Source of the DNA: Spirochaetaceae bacterium
Lineage (GTDB): Bacteria; Spirochaetota; Leptospiria; Leptospirales; Leptonemataceae
Direction: 5' to 3'
Length of the DNA: 64,000 bases
NCBI GenBank assembly: GCA_002729885.1
Contig: PBUB01000018.1
Span: forward strand, 1 to 64,000
The position numbers were made by a program, and so were the translations under genes. Of this stretch, positions 61,979 to 64,000 are shown piece by piece; the first letter of the stretch is position 1, and the number at the start of each line of letters is the position of its first letter. The notes under the pieces are model-generated. The model saw only the letters and a program-made list of their open reading frames with translations. It searched no databases and was not told the DNA's origin.

Positions 61979-62148
61979 GCCCGGGTTGATCTGAGAGGAC
62001 CGGTGAACCCGGGCTTCTCACCACAATCTCAGAATAGCCTTCCGTGCCACGGGTCTGGTTCTTTCCTTCCGGTAGGCCGTTTTGAGCTTTGGAGCTCCGG
62101 CCAGTATCGGCTGGCCCACGGACAGGAAGCATTGCTACATCCTGTCCG
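61979..62148. other. Structured intergenic region with nested hairpins
   Basis: Between tetR and the nitroreductase-like gene lie several perfect inverted repeats: GCCCGGGTT/AACCCGGGC (61979-62014), TCTGAGA/TCTCAGA (61990-62033, interleaved with it), GGCCAG/CTGGCC (62099-62116) and CGGACAGGA/TCCTGTCCG (62119-62148). No T-runs follow. It might be a small structured RNA or a terminator cluster; no known family recognised. Confidence 0.45.
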
Positions 62149-62210
62149 AGGCGAAGACTGATCGCTGACTGCCTCGAGGGCCGATGCAATTTCGCAGGCA
62201 CCTCAACTAT

Positions 62211-63419
62211 TTAGCTTAGTAGCATATCCTTCAGAGGTCTTCGCGGAGCCTGGTAGTTTTCATCGCTTCGTCCGAGCAATGCATTGATTTGAATTTTGGC
62301 CGGTGCCTGCACACCAATGAAGGAATTGTACTGTGCCGCCAGGTCAGCCATGGCATCGAATTCCTGCATTAGCTGACTGGTGGGGCGCATTACCAGTCCC
62401 ATAGATTGGGCTGCCAATTGCATTCTTGCATAGTCACGGCCGCAAAGAACCCAATCCTTTACGGTATTGGACTTTGTAATGAACAGGATCTGACCCTTCA
62501 CGGAATAGAGGTTTTCCCTGTATCGGTCCATAAACATCTTTTGACCGGACTCATCGTAATAGTCCTCAGGATCATGACTGAGAATGAAGGTTTCAATGAA
62601 CCATTTTTGAAATCCCTGGACTCCATTACTTGCCAGGGAAATTCCATCCCTCTTTCCGTAGATTTCATCATTACCTATGCGAAACCATTTTCTGGACTCC
62701 TCTGCTGATGGAAAGTGGGCCAATTCCGCCTGCATCCCCTTGAAATGAAAATCAAGATGTTTCTGTAAATCCGCAGGGGCTGTTTCTCGAAGTTCGGAGA
62801 CTCGTGGTTTGGTCAGAGCTTTCAGATCGGTATATTCTCTGGAGTTAATAGCCGGACCGTGGTAGGCGGTGCGAACTGTTCTTCGAGCTGAGATAGAGGC
62901 GTAGAGTGGATCTCTCTGATTTGCGCGGATTAGCTGAATGGATGCCACGGGTTTCTTGCCTGCATCCGAAGGCACTCTGTAACCTTCTGGAAAAAGCGAA
63001 ATACTGGCGGACATTCCCAATTCACCGGCTGCTACGGACAGCAGTTCCAGTAAGCATCCCTGGCTCATATGAACCTGTCGAAGGGTAGGGTCTGTTTCCG
63101 GTAGAACTCGATCTGGATCTACATAGAGTAAAGCTTCGGTGGAGGTCAGGATTCTGAATTTCCAGGGCTGAACGTTGTGTGGATTGGGCGCGGAAATACC
63201 GGCGGCCAGAGCCAGATGGATGGGATCTGAAAGGCCGGCCCAACGGGCGTTTTCCAGCGGATCATCCAGGCCGGATGGAAAGCGACTGTAGGTAGAACAA
63301 TAAGAACTGAGTGCGGCCGCCGTAAGGAAGCCGCCGGATTTCTGCAGGAAGGATTTCCTGCTCAGTTCGGTCTCGGATTCTATCTTCTGTCTGGATTTGC
63401 TTTTTTCTGGTCTATTCAT
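62211..63419 (-). CDS. Tat-exported nitroreductase-like (Acg-type) protein
   Basis: This 402-residue protein has a twin-arginine-like N terminus (LSRKSFLQKSGGFLTAAAL) ending in a possible lipobox (SSYC), so it may be a Tat-dependent lipoprotein. The body has the duplicated nitroreductase-fold pattern of Acg-type proteins: AAGISAPNPHNVQPWKF (flavin contact), ARRTVRTAYHG and CGRDYARMQLAAQSMGLVMRP. Acg members often lack enzymatic nitroreductase activity and may sequester flavin. The motif has Arg-Lys, not Arg-Arg. The 63412-63624 region upstream holds no gene. Confidence 0.8.
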   Translation of the reverse strand: MNRPEKSKSRQKIESETELSRKSFLQKSGGFLTAAALSSYCSTYSRFPSGLDDPLENARWAGLSDPIHLALAAGISAPNPHNVQPWKFRILTSTEALLYVDPDRVLPETDPTLRQVHMSQGCLLELLSVAAGELGMSASISLFPEGYRVPSDAGKKPVASIQLIRANQRDPLYASISARRTVRTAYHGPAINSREYTDLKALTKPRVSELRETAPADLQKHLDFHFKGMQAELAHFPSAEESRKWFRIGNDEIYGKRDGISLASNGVQGFQKWFIETFILSHDPEDYYDESGQKMFMDRYRENLYSVKGQILFITKSNTVKDWVLCGRDYARMQLAAQSMGLVMRPTSQLMQEFDAMADLAAQYNSFIGVQAPAKIQINALLGRSDENYQAPRRPLKDMLLS

Positions 63420-63607
63420 GCAAATAGATTACATCAACCCGGGTGAATCTGCGACCTTCCCTGCAGGGCAGGTCGCACCTGAAAGAGAATTGAGCTATAT
63501 TAATCCTGGAAAATGAGAGAAAGATCCAGAATTCGCCGTTTAAATTTTTTCCATCAAACAGCAGGATGGGGGAATCCTGTTTCCACGAGCCGATCCAGGA
63601 GCCAACA

Positions 63608-64000
63608 ATGAAATACGAAAGCACAGAAAGAATCCTGACTCAAAGAGAAATACGGGCTCTGATACTGGTAATGATTCTTCGCCTGGCCTACACTACCATT
63701 ATGGCAGTCCTGACTTTAATGGTAGGCAAGAGCGATTGGGAAAAACTGGTAGTGGTGGGTCTGGCAATCCTGGTCTGGGTTTTTGCAGTTCCGTTCTGGG
63801 TCAGTCTACGAAAATCCCGGGGAGTCCTGGCACTGGGGTTAATTGGTCTCTTTCTTGATCTGGCTGTGTATGGTATGCTTCCCTGGATCTGGTATAGCTC
63901 TGTGGGCGGAAGCGAAGTGCTACCTGCTTATATCGTAAAGCATCCCAACGTAATGGCTCTGGGATATATGCTTGTGATCTTTCACAGTGGGGCCGGTAGA
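63608..64000 (+). CDS. Membrane protein N terminus, truncated by window edge
   Basis: Open from ATG 63608 to the end of the window (131 codons). AGGAG (63597-63601) precedes the start by 6 bases. Four hydrophobic segments alternate with short loops (ALILVMILRLAYTTIMAVL; LVVVGLAILVWVFAVPFWV; LALGLIGLFLDLAVYGMLPW; VMALGYMLVIFH). Such an N-terminal membrane block often precedes a cyclase, kinase or GGDEF output domain, but nothing of it is in view. Confidence 0.75.
   Translation, partial: MKYESTERILTQREIRALILVMILRLAYTTIMAVLTLMVGKSDWEKLVVVGLAILVWVFAVPFWVSLRKSRGVLALGLIGLFLDLAVYGMLPWIWYSSVGGSEVLPAYIVKHPNVMALGYMLVIFHSGAGR

Overview
The window is about 64 kb of gene-dense bacterial chromosome with roughly balanced base composition. 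It has a Gram-negative envelope inventory: many lipoproteins with loose lipoboxes, Tat translocase, DsbA- and TlpA-like thiol proteins, a DUF4105 outer-layer protein and a bactofilin. It also has a chemotaxis operon, nine tRNA genes, and no rRNA, phage or insertion sequence that I can recognise. Features such as tig-clpP-clpX beside a tRNA cluster, a long eukaryote-type GMP synthase, a metallo-beta-lactamase/double cyclic-nucleotide-binding fusion and loose lipoboxes suggest a spirochaete of the Leptospirales (Leptospira/Leptonema/Turneriella-like). That is inference from gene content, not a database result.

Layout. 1-2 kb: two tandem secreted alpha/beta-hydrolase paralogues, the first cut by the window edge. 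2-6.5 kb: lipoprotein, Rieske protein, 2-oxoglutarate dehydrogenase E1 (sucA). 6.5-12.7 kb: small lipoprotein, DUF4105 protein, ankyrin-repeat exported protein, and a cNMP-binding/AI-2E-type transporter operon. 12.7-17 kb: five tRNAs, trigger factor, ClpP with an unusual active site, ClpX. 17-21 kb: orphan gene, tatA-tatC, coiled-coil protein, thioredoxin. 21-26 kb: MBL-cNMP fusion, UDG-family protein, prepilin peptidase, aminotransferase. 26-32 kb: degenerate repeat array, a midasin-like two-AAA plus VWA protein, gamma-carbonic-anhydrase-like protein, RibBA. 32-37.6 kb: lipoprotein, divergent ClpS-like gene, TlpA-like thioredoxin, GuaA, SpeE, VOC protein, two tRNAs. 37.6-47 kb: kinase-fold-like protein, HAD phosphatase, then mcp-cheW-cheA-cheB-(REC/HATPase)-cheY. 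47-52 kb: two tandem membrane GGDEF-EAL paralogues. 52-57 kb: malate dehydrogenase, a bactofilin-thrB-DsbA-like operon, a membrane protein, a second CheW, tRNA-Lys and tRNA-Glu. 57-64 kb: MEST-like hydrolase, a frameshifted gene followed by its intact paralogue, a TetR operon with a clear palindromic operator, a Tat-type nitroreductase-like protein, and the start of a membrane protein cut by the window edge.

Functional themes are protein quality control (Tig, ClpP, ClpX, ClpS-like), export and periplasmic redox (Tat, DsbA-like, TlpA-like, Acg-like nitroreductase), signalling (Che, GGDEF-EAL, two cNMP-binding proteins) and core metabolism (SucA, Mdh, GuaA, RibBA, ThrB, SpeE). The points most worth a second look are the Ser-to-Asn change at the ClpP nucleophile position, the ClpS-like protein lacking the usual binding residues, the midasin-like AAA-VWA gene behind a degenerate repeat array, the kinase-fold-like protein, and the His-less REC/HATPase inside the che operon.
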